From positions 1 to 64,000 of the forward strand of contig JABDMC010000156.1 in NCBI GenBank assembly GCA_013001695.1: a stretch of 64,000 nucleotides of DNA, read 5' to 3'. The translations under genes were made by a program, and so were the position numbers. Below, piece after piece: positions 1 to 7,954 of the stretch. This DNA comes from Akkermansiaceae bacterium. GTDB lineage: Bacteria; Verrucomicrobiota; Verrucomicrobiia; Verrucomicrobiales; Akkermansiaceae. The stretch's first letter is position 1. Each line of letters begins with the position of its first letter. The notes under the pieces were generated by a model that worked only from the letters and a program-made list of their open reading frames with translations, searched no databases and had not been told where the DNA came from.

Positions 1-204
1 GCGCCGCCCGAGGGCCGTGCCAAGGCAGGGCGCGTCGAGAATCACCTCCTCGAGGAGGATCCGCAATTCGGGCTCCCCGGCCGCGATTTCCGCCGCTTCC
101 CGCCGCATCCCCTCCCACATGGTGCCAAGGTCGACGTCATGCTCCTGGCAGAGCCGGGCCGTTTCGGGCCTCGCCTCGGTGCGCAATTTATGCTTGGCTT
201 CCAT
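1..204 (-). CDS. cysE: Serine O-acetyltransferase, N-terminal fragment (gene continues past the left edge)
   Basis: Reading the minus strand from 204 gives 68 codons open to the window edge with no stop. The segment MWEGMRREA, then an alternating EPELR/ILLEEVIL/TALGRR pattern, matches the helical N-terminal domain of CysE, which acetylates L-serine for cysteine synthesis. Only this domain is present; the catalytic hexapeptide-repeat domain lies outside the window. The ATG at 204 sits two bases from the divergent GTG of the Rrf2 regulator, leaving no room for promoters. The ATG at 120 aligns better with the E. coli N-terminus and leaves an 86-bp intergenic region, so it is a serious alternative. 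The neighbouring cysK and cysJIH genes support the call. Confidence 0.72.
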   Translation of the reverse strand, partial: MEAKHKLRTEARPETARLCQEHDVDLGTMWEGMRREAAEIAAGEPELRILLEEVILDAPCLGTALGRR

Positions 205-206
205 CG

Positions 207-620
207 GTGAAAATCTCCCAGAAGCTGGATTATGCCTGCCGGGCGGCGGTTTGTCTCGCAAAACACTACGACCGGAGCTCGGTCGTCAAGCTCGAGGACA
301 TCTCCCGGCGGGAAGATATCCCATCCAGCTTCCTCGTCCAGATCCTCAACGAGCTGAAACGGGCCGGGATTGTCAGCAGCAAACGCGGCAAGGCCGGGGG
401 ATATGCGCTGAATCAGCCGCCGGGCGCGATTTCCCTCTGTGACCTCGTCCGCGCCGTGGAGCCGGGGCTCCTGACGGTCCCCACGGAGGGCAAGGGTACC
501 TCCGGTCCCGCGGTCTCCAGGGTCTGGAAGCAGCTCTCCGGCCGCATCGAGGAACGCCTCGCGGAAATCACCCTCGAGGCCATCGCCAACGACGCCGCGG
601 CGCCGATGTACCACATCTAG
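207..620 (+). CDS. Rrf2 family transcriptional regulator
   Basis: A 137-residue protein opening MKISQKLDYACRA, the classic Rrf2 start, read from a GTG codon. A winged helix-turn-helix spans about residues 25-70 and ends in the wing motif KRGKAGGYAL. Rrf2 proteins include IscR, NsrR and the cysteine-metabolism repressor CymR. The loop that carries three iron-sulfur cysteines in IscR/NsrR has none here; the only cysteines are in the first helix. This makes a cluster-free, CymR-like sensor more likely. It lies between cysE and the cysJIHK operon, so control of sulfate assimilation is the natural inference. A perfect palindrome before cysJ is a candidate operator. Confidence 0.85.
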   Translation: MKISQKLDYACRAAVCLAKHYDRSSVVKLEDISRREDIPSSFLVQILNELKRAGIVSSKRGKAGGYALNQPPGAISLCDLVRAVEPGLLTVPTEGKGTSGPAVSRVWKQLSGRIEERLAEITLEAIANDAAAPMYHI

Positions 621-769
621 TGCGGCTGGAAGGGAGTTGTCCGCGGTCGGTCGAGATCTGCGAGCTTCCCTTCGCGCGGTCCAGGTGGGACGGAGGGATT
701 CGGGGCCCGCTTCTTCCCCACCCCGCCATGGATCGCGGCGTCACCCGGGGCGCGCTGCGACGACCGTCC

Positions 770-1735
770 CTACAATTCGCTGACCGGCAGGTTCGCGCAT
801 TCCTCGCGGACGGACTCGGCGAGGGGGGTGCTGAGGTAGCGCTCGGTCGACGAGCAGCCGATGGTGACGATGCGCTTGCCTTCCATGCCATCGCGCTTGG
901 CGATCTGCATGGACGCCCAGACGTTGGCGCCGGTGGAGATTCCGGCGGGAAGGCCCTCGAGCCGGGCGAGGTCACGGGCGGTATTGAACGCGTCCTCGTT
1001 GGACACCTGCACGACCTCATCGACAACGTCGGTGTTGAGGTTGCCCGGGATGAATCCGGCCCCGATCCCCTGGATCTTGTGGGGGCCCGGGTTGCCGCCG
1101 GAAATGACCGGGCTGGCGGTGGGCTCGACGGCCACGGTGTGGAGGTCGCGGCGGCCCTTGATCACTTCCGAGACCCCCGTGATGGTGCCCCCGGTTCCCA
1201 CCCCGGCGACGAAAATGTCGATCTCCCCGCCGGTGTCGCGCCAGATTTCCTCGGCGGTGGTGCGGCGGTGGATCTCGGGGTTGGCGGGGTTGTCGAACTG
1301 CGACGGACCGAAGGCCTCGTCGCCGTGTTCCTCGAGAAGCGACTTGGCCTTGGCGATGGCGCCGCCCATGCCCTTGGGCCCCGGGGTCAGGACGATCTCC
1401 GCCCCGAGCATCTTCAGCAGCACGCGCCGTTCGACCGACATCGTCTCCGGCATGGTCAGGATGCAGCGATACCCCTTGGCCCGGGCCACGAATGCCAGGG
1501 CGATCCCGGTGTTGCCGGAGGTCGGCTCGATGATCAACCCGCCCGGCTTCAGGCTGCCGTCCTTCTCGGCGGCCTCGATCATCGACATTCCGATGCGGTC
1601 CTTGACGCTGAACAGCGGGTTGAAAAACTCCCCCTTCACCACCACCTCGGCCTTACATCCGTCCGTGATGGTGTTGAGCTTGATGAGCGGGGTGTTCCCC
1701 ACCGTCTCGACCATGTTCGCTGCGATTCCACTCAT
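770..1735 (-). CDS. cysK: Cysteine synthase A (O-acetylserine sulfhydrylase)
   Basis: A 321-residue PLP enzyme that makes L-cysteine from O-acetylserine and sulfide. The PLP lysine is K45 in NPLFSVKDR, followed by the substrate loop TSGNTG, the phosphate-binding GTGGT and a C-terminal ERYLST. Length and order are normal for CysK, and no CBS domain is present. It lies 56 bases downstream of cysH on the same strand and is probably the last gene of a cysJ-cysI-cysH-cysK transcript. It is convergent with the Rrf2 regulator gene, with about 150 bp between them and no clear terminator. CysK normally binds the C-terminus of CysE, whose gene begins at the left edge. Confidence 0.96.
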   Translation of the reverse strand: MSGIAANMVETVGNTPLIKLNTITDGCKAEVVVKGEFFNPLFSVKDRIGMSMIEAAEKDGSLKPGGLIIEPTSGNTGIALAFVARAKGYRCILTMPETMSVERRVLLKMLGAEIVLTPGPKGMGGAIAKAKSLLEEHGDEAFGPSQFDNPANPEIHRRTTAEEIWRDTGGEIDIFVAGVGTGGTITGVSEVIKGRRDLHTVAVEPTASPVISGGNPGPHKIQGIGAGFIPGNLNTDVVDEVVQVSNEDAFNTARDLARLEGLPAGISTGANVWASMQIAKRDGMEGKRIVTIGCSSTERYLSTPLAESVREECANLPVSEL

Positions 1736-1791
1736 GATAATTTGCTTGGTTCCCGTCGTGTCTACGGGGCATTCCCGCGGGCATCAATGAA

Positions 1792-2523
1792 TTATATCTG
1801 AAAATCCTGCACACCGGAATCGAGGTGCAGCCCGCATTCATATTTTTCGCCATTGAAGCGGGTCTCCTCGGCGGAATCCCCCTCCCCGGCCCGCTTCGTC
1901 GAGTGCCAGTCGCCCATCGTGACGTACCCCAGCTTCGCCAGCGGGTGCGGCGGCAACCGGTGCTCGGCCATGTAGTCGGCCACCTCCCGGTCGGTCCAGT
2001 CGACGATCGGATAGACCTTCAGCGTTTTGGCCTGCTGCTCGAAGAACCCCTTCGCGGCCCGGGTGCTCGATTGCGACCGGCGCACGCCGCTGATCCAGAC
2101 GTTGGCCCCGTGCTCGAGGAGGGCCCGGTTCATGGGCTCGATCTTGTTGATCCGCGCGTATTGGTCCATGCCCTCGCTCCCCTGCTCCCAGAGGCGTCCG
2201 TGCAGAGCCTCCTGGCGGGCGGGCGTGACGGCCGGCGAATAGACCTCGATCTCGAGCCCGAGGCGCTCCTGGAGATCCTGCGCGTAGCGGTAGGTTTCCG
2301 GGAACAGGTAGCCGGTGTCGATGAACACCACCGGGATCCCGGGGGCGTGATCCTTGAGCAGCTTCAACATCACGGCGGATTGCAGGCCGAAGCTGCTGGT
2401 GGCCACGATGCGCCCCGCGAACCTCTCGGAGAGGAGCCGCAGGCGCTCCCCGGCGTCGAGATCCTGGAAGGTCTCCGCCAGGCCGCTGAGCTCGCCCTCG
2501 GTCATGATCCTGGTGGCCTTCAT
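1792..2523 (-). CDS. cysH: Phosphoadenylyl-sulfate (PAPS) reductase
   Basis: A 243-residue protein reducing activated sulfate to sulfite. It carries the PP-loop-like SSFGLQSAVML segment, FIDTGYLFPETY, the SGVRRSQSSTR stretch and the C-terminal ECGLH with the catalytic cysteine. The paired cysteines that hold the [4Fe-4S] cluster in APS reductases are absent, so a cluster-free PAPS reductase is predicted. That would require an APS kinase encoded elsewhere. The start at 2523 overlaps the cysI stop by four bases (ATGA), a translational coupling. The frame stays open upstream, but that part is a shadow of cysI. Confidence 0.93.
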   Translation of the reverse strand: MKATRIMTEGELSGLAETFQDLDAGERLRLLSERFAGRIVATSSFGLQSAVMLKLLKDHAPGIPVVFIDTGYLFPETYRYAQDLQERLGLEIEVYSPAVTPARQEALHGRLWEQGSEGMDQYARINKIEPMNRALLEHGANVWISGVRRSQSSTRAAKGFFEQQAKTLKVYPIVDWTDREVADYMAEHRLPPHPLAKLGYVTMGDWHSTKRAGEGDSAEETRFNGEKYECGLHLDSGVQDFQI

Positions 2524-4250
2524 GCTCCTGATCCGGCGGGTGCGGGGAGATCGACCCCGGCGTGGAAGTCGCGTCCCTCGGTGGTTTCCTTGACGTAGCC
2601 CTGGCGGATCACGAAGTCGCCGAAGCGTTCGCCCTCCGTGCGGTTCTGCGCGTAGTCCCGGATGACCGGGGCGAGGACCTCCGTGATCTCGGCGGACTGC
2701 ACGCTGGCCCGGTAAAGCTTGTTGAGGCGGTCCCCCGCGAAGGACCCGCCGAGATAGAGGTTGTACTTGCCCGGCCCGCGGCCCACGAAGGCGATCTCCG
2801 CAAGATACGGACGGGCGCAGCCGTTGGGGCATCCCGTCATCCGGATCGTGATGGCATCATGGCGCAACCCCGCCTCCTCCATGACCTCCTCGAGGTTGGT
2901 GAGGACATCCGGCAGGAAGCGCTCCGCCTCGGCGAGGGCCAGCCCGCAGGTCGGGAGGGCCACGCAGGCGATGGAATGCAGCCGCAGGGCGCTCAAATCC
3001 TCCGGCCGGCTGTGCCCCGCCGCTGCCAGCAACTCCTCGAGCCTGGCGCGATCCCCCGCGGCGACCTTCGCGAGGGTCACATTCTGGTTCGGCGTCAGCC
3101 GGAACTCGCAACCGATCTCCTCCGCCACGGTCCGGAGGGCGCTGCGCAACGTGTGATGGCCGTTGTCGAGGACGCGCCCGCCCTGCACGAACAGCGTGTA
3201 GTTGCCGGTGCCGTCGTCGTTGTCCGACCACCCGAAGCGATCCCCGTTGCCGGTGAAGACGTACTCGCGGGGCGGGTCGAGCTTGTACCCGAGGCGGCTC
3301 TCGACCTCGTTCCGGAACCAGTCCACGCCGTGGTCATCGATGGTGTATTTCAGGCGGGCGTGCTTGCGCTTCCTGCGGTCGCCGAACTCCTTCTGCACGA
3401 TGACGACCTTCTCGGCGACATCCACCACCTTCCCGACCGGCACGAAGCCGATGACGTCGGCGGTGCGCGGGTAGGTGTCTTCCTGCCCGTGGGTCATGCC
3501 CATGCCGCCCCCCACGAGGACGTTGAAGCCCTCGAGGCCCCTGCCATTCGCGATGGCCACGAACGACAGGTCGTTGGCGTGCACGTCCACGTCGTTGCTG
3601 GGCGGCACCGCGATGGTGATCTTGAACTTCCGCGGCAGGTAGGTCTTCCCGTAGATCGGCTCCTCCTCTTCCTCGCTGCTCACCACCTTCTCGCCGTCGA
3701 GCCAGATCTCGTGGTAGGCCCGGGTCCGGGGCGTGAGGTGATCGCTGATGGCCTGGGCCACGGCCTGCACCTCGGGGTGAATCGCGGAGGCCTCCGGGTT
3801 CGGGTTGCACATGACGTTGCGGTTCACGTCGCCGCAGGCCGCGATGGAATCCATGGCGGCCTCGTTGATCTCGCGGATGGTGCGCTTCAGGTTGGTCTTG
3901 ATCACCCCGTGGAGCTGGAACGCCTGGCGGGTGGTCAGCTTGAAGGTCTCGTTGCCGAACTGTGATGCCATGCGGTCCATCTCGAGCCACTGTTTCGCGG
4001 TGGCCACCCCTCCCGGCACGCGGATGCGGATCATGAACGAGAACGCCTTCTCGAGCTTGTGCTTGCGGCGCTCGGCACGCAGGTCCCGGTCATCCTGCTG
4101 GTAGGTTCCGTGGAACTTGAGCAACTGCTGGTCGTCGGCGCTCATTCCGCCGGTGGCGACATCCGCGAGGCCGTCCGCGATCGTCCCCCGGAGGAAGCGG
4201 CTGCGTTCCTTGATGCCCTCGTTGGCGGCAAGCTTGTCTTCTTTTCCCAT
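2520..4250 (-). CDS. cysI: Sulfite reductase (NADPH) hemoprotein beta subunit
   Basis: A 576-residue subunit that reduces sulfite to sulfide using siroheme coupled to a [4Fe-4S] cluster. The four cluster cysteines are visible: C429 and C435 (CVALPTC) and C474 and C478 (TGCPNGC). The second motif is followed by the usual YLAEI and YNLYLGG segments. The length matches E. coli CysI at about 570 residues. It starts 15 bases after the cysJ stop and overlaps cysH by four bases, so CysJ and CysI are co-expressed as expected for the alpha8-beta4 holoenzyme. Confidence 0.97.
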   Translation of the reverse strand: MGKEDKLAANEGIKERSRFLRGTIADGLADVATGGMSADDQQLLKFHGTYQQDDRDLRAERRKHKLEKAFSFMIRIRVPGGVATAKQWLEMDRMASQFGNETFKLTTRQAFQLHGVIKTNLKRTIREINEAAMDSIAACGDVNRNVMCNPNPEASAIHPEVQAVAQAISDHLTPRTRAYHEIWLDGEKVVSSEEEEEPIYGKTYLPRKFKITIAVPPSNDVDVHANDLSFVAIANGRGLEGFNVLVGGGMGMTHGQEDTYPRTADVIGFVPVGKVVDVAEKVVIVQKEFGDRRKRKHARLKYTIDDHGVDWFRNEVESRLGYKLDPPREYVFTGNGDRFGWSDNDDGTGNYTLFVQGGRVLDNGHHTLRSALRTVAEEIGCEFRLTPNQNVTLAKVAAGDRARLEELLAAAGHSRPEDLSALRLHSIACVALPTCGLALAEAERFLPDVLTNLEEVMEEAGLRHDAITIRMTGCPNGCARPYLAEIAFVGRGPGKYNLYLGGSFAGDRLNKLYRASVQSAEITEVLAPVIRDYAQNRTEGERFGDFVIRQGYVKETTEGRDFHAGVDLPAPAGSGA

Positions 4251-4265
4251 GATTCTGTCTTTCGT

Positions 4266-6047
4266 TCAGTACACGTCGCGCTGGTAACGGCCCGACTTCT
4301 TCAGGTCCTCGAGGCAGGCCGCGGCCTCGGCCGGGGATTTCCCGCCCTCGGTCTCGATGATGCGGAGGAGTTCGGCATGGACGTCGCCCGCCATGCGGCT
4401 GGCGTCGCCGCACACGTAGATGTGCGCCCCCGCTTCGAGCCACGCATGCACGTCCCGCGCCCGCTCCGCGAGGCGGTGCTGGACGTAGACCTTTTCCGGC
4501 TGGTCCCGCGAGAACGCCACGTCGAGGCGCGTCAGGGCCCCCGTCTTGAGGTGCTCCTGCCACTCGAGTTGATAGAGGAAGTCGTAGGTGTAGTGCTGGT
4601 CGCCGAAGAACAGCCACGCATCGCCCGTGGCCCCGCGCGCGGCGCGCTCCTCCACGAAGGCCCGGAAGGGCGCCACCCCGGTGCCGGGACCGACCATGAT
4701 GATCGGGGTGGCGTCGTCGGCCGGGAGGCGGAAGCGCTTGTTGGGCTGCACGAAGACGCCCACCCGGTCGTTCGCCGCCACGAGATCCGCCAGCCACGTC
4801 GAGGCCACCCCCTTGCGGTCCTTGCCGTGGGCGTTGTAGCGCACCGCCGCGACGGTGAGGTGCACCTCCCCCGGGTGGGCCTGCGGACTGGAGGCGATCG
4901 AGTACAGGCGCGGGGGCAACTTGCGCAGGATGCCGGCGAGATCGGCGGCCTTGAGGCCCGGCGCCGGGAAATCCTCGAAAAGGTCGACGATCTGGCGGCC
5001 GTCGACGTAGGCGCGGAAGGCTTCGGCGTCGCCGTCGAGGAGGGCCGCAAGATCCCCGGATTGCGCGAGCGCCTGGTATTTCTTGGCGACGTTGCGGGAG
5101 AGGGCCGTGACGTCGAAGGCGGTCGCAAGGGCCTCGCGCGCGGGGAGCACCGCGCCGTCCTTGAGGGCGACCTCCTCGGAACCGTCGAGTCCGGCGGCCT
5201 CCAGGACGGCCTCCACGACGTCCGGGGAATTGCGCGGCACCACGGCCAGTGAATCGCCCGGCTCGTAGCTCAATCCCGAGCCCTCGAGACTCAGTTCCAG
5301 GTGCCAGGTCTCCTTGTCGCTTCGTTCGCCGTTGAGGAGGACCTTCTCGAGGACCTCCGCCGGGAAGGGGTTCTTCTTTCCGAATTCCCCGACGGAAGGA
5401 GCGGCAAGCGCGGCGGTCCCGGTGCCGCTGCCGGCGCTCTCGCCCAACGCCCCGAAGACGCTCGCCATCCACGCCGTGTGGGCCTCGTCGAAATCGACGT
5501 CGCAATCGGCCCGGGCCGCGATCCGCTCCCCGCCGAGTTCCTCGAGGCGCCGGTCGACCTGCTTGCCGATCTCGCAGAATTGTTCGTAGCTGGTGTCGCC
5601 GAGGGCGCACACCGAGAAGCGCACCGCCTCCATGGTGGGGCTGCCGTTCATGAGGCTCTGGTGGAACTCGACGGCCGTTTCCGGCGGGTCCCCCTCTCCC
5701 CACGTGCTCACGATGACGAGGAGGTTCCCGGTGTCCTTCAATTCCTCGACCTGCGTCTCGGCCATGTTGCGCACCCGCGCCTTGAACCCCCGCCGCTTGG
5801 CTTCCTTCGCGGTGAGGTCCGCGAGGGCCTCCGCATTCCCCGATTCCGTCCCGTAGAGGACTGTCAGGGGGCTCCCTCCCGCCGCAGGCGGAACAGGACC
5901 CCCGCCGGGGGCCGCGGCCAGTCCCGAGAGCCCCGCGAGATAGCCGCTCAGCCAGTCCCGCTGGCTGGCCGCCAAGCCCGACAGCAGCTTCTCCAGGGCC
6001 TCCCGATCCCTTTCCGGGATTGGCGCATTGCTTGGCAATCTAATCAT
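4266..6047 (-). CDS. cysJ: Sulfite reductase (NADPH) flavoprotein alpha subunit
   Basis: A 593-residue diflavin reductase passing electrons from NADPH through FAD and FMN to CysI. The domain order is an N-terminal helical region, a flavodoxin-like FMN domain (GTESGN at 66-71), an FAD domain (YSIASSP near residue 375) and an NADPH domain (GPGTGVAPFR near 443-452). It ends in YQRDVY, very like E. coli CysJ. It is the first gene of the operon. A perfect 16-bp palindrome occupies the region 4-19 bases upstream of the ATG, where it would overlap the ribosome-binding region. Confidence 0.96.
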   Translation of the reverse strand: MIRLPSNAPIPERDREALEKLLSGLAASQRDWLSGYLAGLSGLAAAPGGGPVPPAAGGSPLTVLYGTESGNAEALADLTAKEAKRRGFKARVRNMAETQVEELKDTGNLLVIVSTWGEGDPPETAVEFHQSLMNGSPTMEAVRFSVCALGDTSYEQFCEIGKQVDRRLEELGGERIAARADCDVDFDEAHTAWMASVFGALGESAGSGTGTAALAAPSVGEFGKKNPFPAEVLEKVLLNGERSDKETWHLELSLEGSGLSYEPGDSLAVVPRNSPDVVEAVLEAAGLDGSEEVALKDGAVLPAREALATAFDVTALSRNVAKKYQALAQSGDLAALLDGDAEAFRAYVDGRQIVDLFEDFPAPGLKAADLAGILRKLPPRLYSIASSPQAHPGEVHLTVAAVRYNAHGKDRKGVASTWLADLVAANDRVGVFVQPNKRFRLPADDATPIIMVGPGTGVAPFRAFVEERAARGATGDAWLFFGDQHYTYDFLYQLEWQEHLKTGALTRLDVAFSRDQPEKVYVQHRLAERARDVHAWLEAGAHIYVCGDASRMAGDVHAELLRIIETEGGKSPAEAAACLEDLKKSGRYQRDVY

Positions 6048-6050
6048 TAC

Positions 6051-6066
6051 TTACTTGATCAAGTAA
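6051..6066. promoter_or_regulatory. Perfect 16-bp palindrome before cysJ, candidate operator
   Basis: TTACTTGATCAAGTAA reads identically on both strands and starts four bases upstream of the cysJ ATG. Its position suggests a repressor operator, or a leader hairpin (6-bp stem, GATC loop) blocking translation initiation. The nearest candidate regulator is the Rrf2 protein at 207-620. No second copy was found near cysK or cysE. Function is inferred from position and symmetry only. Confidence 0.5.
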
Positions 6067-6369
6067 CTGCGAATTGAGGGTATGATGCGCTCCCTGCCAC
6101 GATTTGCAACCGTTTTTCCCGATATTGGGGCTGGAGGATTGGCCACACGGGGCCGGGCGGCGGCTTCGCCCCTCCGCCCCCGGCCGAATTCAGGCGCCTG
6201 ATCGAGCCGGAGAGCGGGGGGCAAACGCGGGTCGCGACGGCGCCCCGAAGGAAGCCGGTCGGCTCACGGGCCCGGCAACGGAACCGGCTGGCAGTTACGC
6301 CCGTGGTCGCGTGGCCTCACCGGATTGGTGTTGCCGACCACGGGACGCGTCCGAAATGATCCCCCCGGA
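6067..6369. other. Divergent intergenic region between cysJ and the LpxR-like gene
   Basis: About 300 bp, moderately AT-rich for the first 70 bases next to cysJ and then GC-rich. A weak minus-strand promoter is possible (a TTGCAA box with a CATACC-like element downstream), but it is not convincing. Short reading frames crossing here have the arginine-rich composition of antisense shadows. I see no RNA gene or repeat apart from the adjacent palindrome. Confidence 0.4.
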
Positions 6370-7443
6370 ATGCGGGGCGCCCACAAGTTCATCCTGGCGC
6401 TCCTCCTGGCGGGAGGATCCTGCGCATGGGCGGACCGCGACAGCCCCTTTCCGGACCGCGGAGACGCCTACCTGACCTTCTACCTCGAGAACGACCTCTT
6501 CGCGGGCACCGACCGGAATTACACGAACGGGGCGCGCCTTTCGTGGGTTTCCGGGGCCCGCCCGGTCAGCGCTCTCGGGTCGGTGCAGCGGCTTCTGCGC
6601 GGGTTCTCCGGCGACGAGGACAGCTTCCACATCGTCCAGCTCCTGACCGGGTTTGATGCTCCCGACGAGGTCGAGTACAATTACGGTTTCTCGCTGACGC
6701 AGTTGATGTTCACGCCGGAAGACGACCGCTTCCCGGGGCAGCCCGCGGGGGAGCGCCCCTATGCGGCGTGGACCGGGATCGGGTTTTCCCTGCACGCCAT
6801 GGACGCCAACGTGCTGAATTCGGCGGAACTGACGCTCGGGGTCATCGGGCCGCACGCCCTCGGCGAGGAGACGCAGGACTTCGTGCATGATCTCAAGGGC
6901 GTGCCGAAGTTCGCCGGCTGGGACGCCCAGATCCCCGACGAGATCACGCTGAATTACTACTTCGTGCAGAAGCGGCGGATCGATCTGAAGATCCGCGAGT
7001 TGAAGACGGGCGCCTTCCGGGCCTCGGCGCTGTGGGATTGGGGGATGGCGGTCGGCAATTTCCGCACCCATGCCGAAACCGGGGCGTTCTTCCGCGCCGG
7101 CTGGAACCTGCCCGCGGACTTCTCCGACCCGCGCCTGTCCGAGACGGCCTACTCGCACCGCTATTTCACCGGCCGGGAGAACACCGCGGACTTCTCGATC
7201 TACGCGCTGGCGGGCGCGCGGGCCCGCGCCTCGCTCTTCGACGCGACCCTCGACGGGCCCCTCTTTTCCGACTTCGACACCCGGGTCCAGCGGGAGGGGC
7301 TCACCGGGGAGGTCTTCGCCGGAATGGGGCTGCGGTGGAATTGCTGGGAACTGAGCTACGTCCAGACCTTCCAGACCGAGTCGTTCGAGGAACAGGCCGG
7401 CGGGCAGCAGTTCGGATCGCTGGCGCTGCGGCGGGCCTTCTAG
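6370..7443 (+). CDS. LpxR-like (DUF2219) outer-membrane lipid A deacylase homologue
   Basis: A 357-residue exported protein. The ATG at 6370 gives a clean signal peptide (RGAHKFILALLLAGGSCAWA). The mature part opens with FYLENDLFAGTDRNYTNGAR, the hallmark END-x-TD-YTNG block of the LpxR family, in which N, D and T residues form the active site. A GEETQDFVHDLKG block later supplies the family histidine. LpxR removes the 3'-acyloxyacyl group of lipid A from inside a 12-strand beta-barrel. The alternating composition and terminal aromatic-Phe (RRAF) fit a barrel. The enzyme activity is inferred from family membership only. It is divergent from cysJ with no evident link to sulfur metabolism. Confidence 0.78.
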   Translation: MRGAHKFILALLLAGGSCAWADRDSPFPDRGDAYLTFYLENDLFAGTDRNYTNGARLSWVSGARPVSALGSVQRLLRGFSGDEDSFHIVQLLTGFDAPDEVEYNYGFSLTQLMFTPEDDRFPGQPAGERPYAAWTGIGFSLHAMDANVLNSAELTLGVIGPHALGEETQDFVHDLKGVPKFAGWDAQIPDEITLNYYFVQKRRIDLKIRELKTGAFRASALWDWGMAVGNFRTHAETGAFFRAGWNLPADFSDPRLSETAYSHRYFTGRENTADFSIYALAGARARASLFDATLDGPLFSDFDTRVQREGLTGEVFAGMGLRWNCWELSYVQTFQTESFEEQAGGQQFGSLALRRAF

Positions 7444-7537
7444 CCCCCCTCCCCGGCCTGCCATTCACGGGGAGTTCGCCCCGCGGTGCCGCCCCGGAGC
7501 GCGCGGCATCCCGGCCGGACCAGGGGCTTCCCGGCGG

Positions 7538-7954
7538 CTACTCCTCCGCGGCCCAGTGCCAGTTGATGACTACCTCGATGTCGGGGTGGATGCTGTGCTG
7601 CACCGGGCAGCCGAGGACCGTGCTCTGGAGGAGCTTCCGCTCGATGTGGTCCTCGGGGAGGGGCATGAAGATCTCGACGTCGAGGCGCTCGATCCGGCGC
7701 GGCTGGTCGGACGCCATGTACTTCCGGACCGCGAGCCGCATGCCCTGCAGCGAGAGGTTCTTCCGCTGGGCGGCGATGCCCATGACCGTCGCCATGCAGG
7801 TGCCCAACGCCGTGGCCACGAGATCCGTCGACGAGAAGGTTTCTCCCCGGCCATGGTTGTCGACGGGCGCATCGGTGCTCAACACCGTCCCGGAGGGCTC
7901 GTGCAGGGCGTCGCAGTGCAACTCCCCGGTGTAATCAATCCGTATCTCGATCAT
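7538..7954 (-). CDS. OsmC family protein
   Basis: A 138-residue OsmC/Ohr-fold protein. The two conserved redox cysteines are C53 (LGTCMATVMG) and C116 (LGCPVQHSIHP), as in peroxiredoxin-like enzymes that reduce organic hydroperoxides. Substrate and reductant cannot be told from sequence. Its ATG overlaps the stop of the upstream kinase gene by four bases (ATGA), so it is translated as part of the sigma factor-kinase operon. That could tie a peroxide or envelope stress response to the signalling pair, which is inference. Confidence 0.88.
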   Translation of the reverse strand: MIEIRIDYTGELHCDALHEPSGTVLSTDAPVDNHGRGETFSSTDLVATALGTCMATVMGIAAQRKNLSLQGMRLAVRKYMASDQPRRIERLDVEIFMPLPEDHIERKLLQSTVLGCPVQHSIHPDIEVVINWHWAAEE

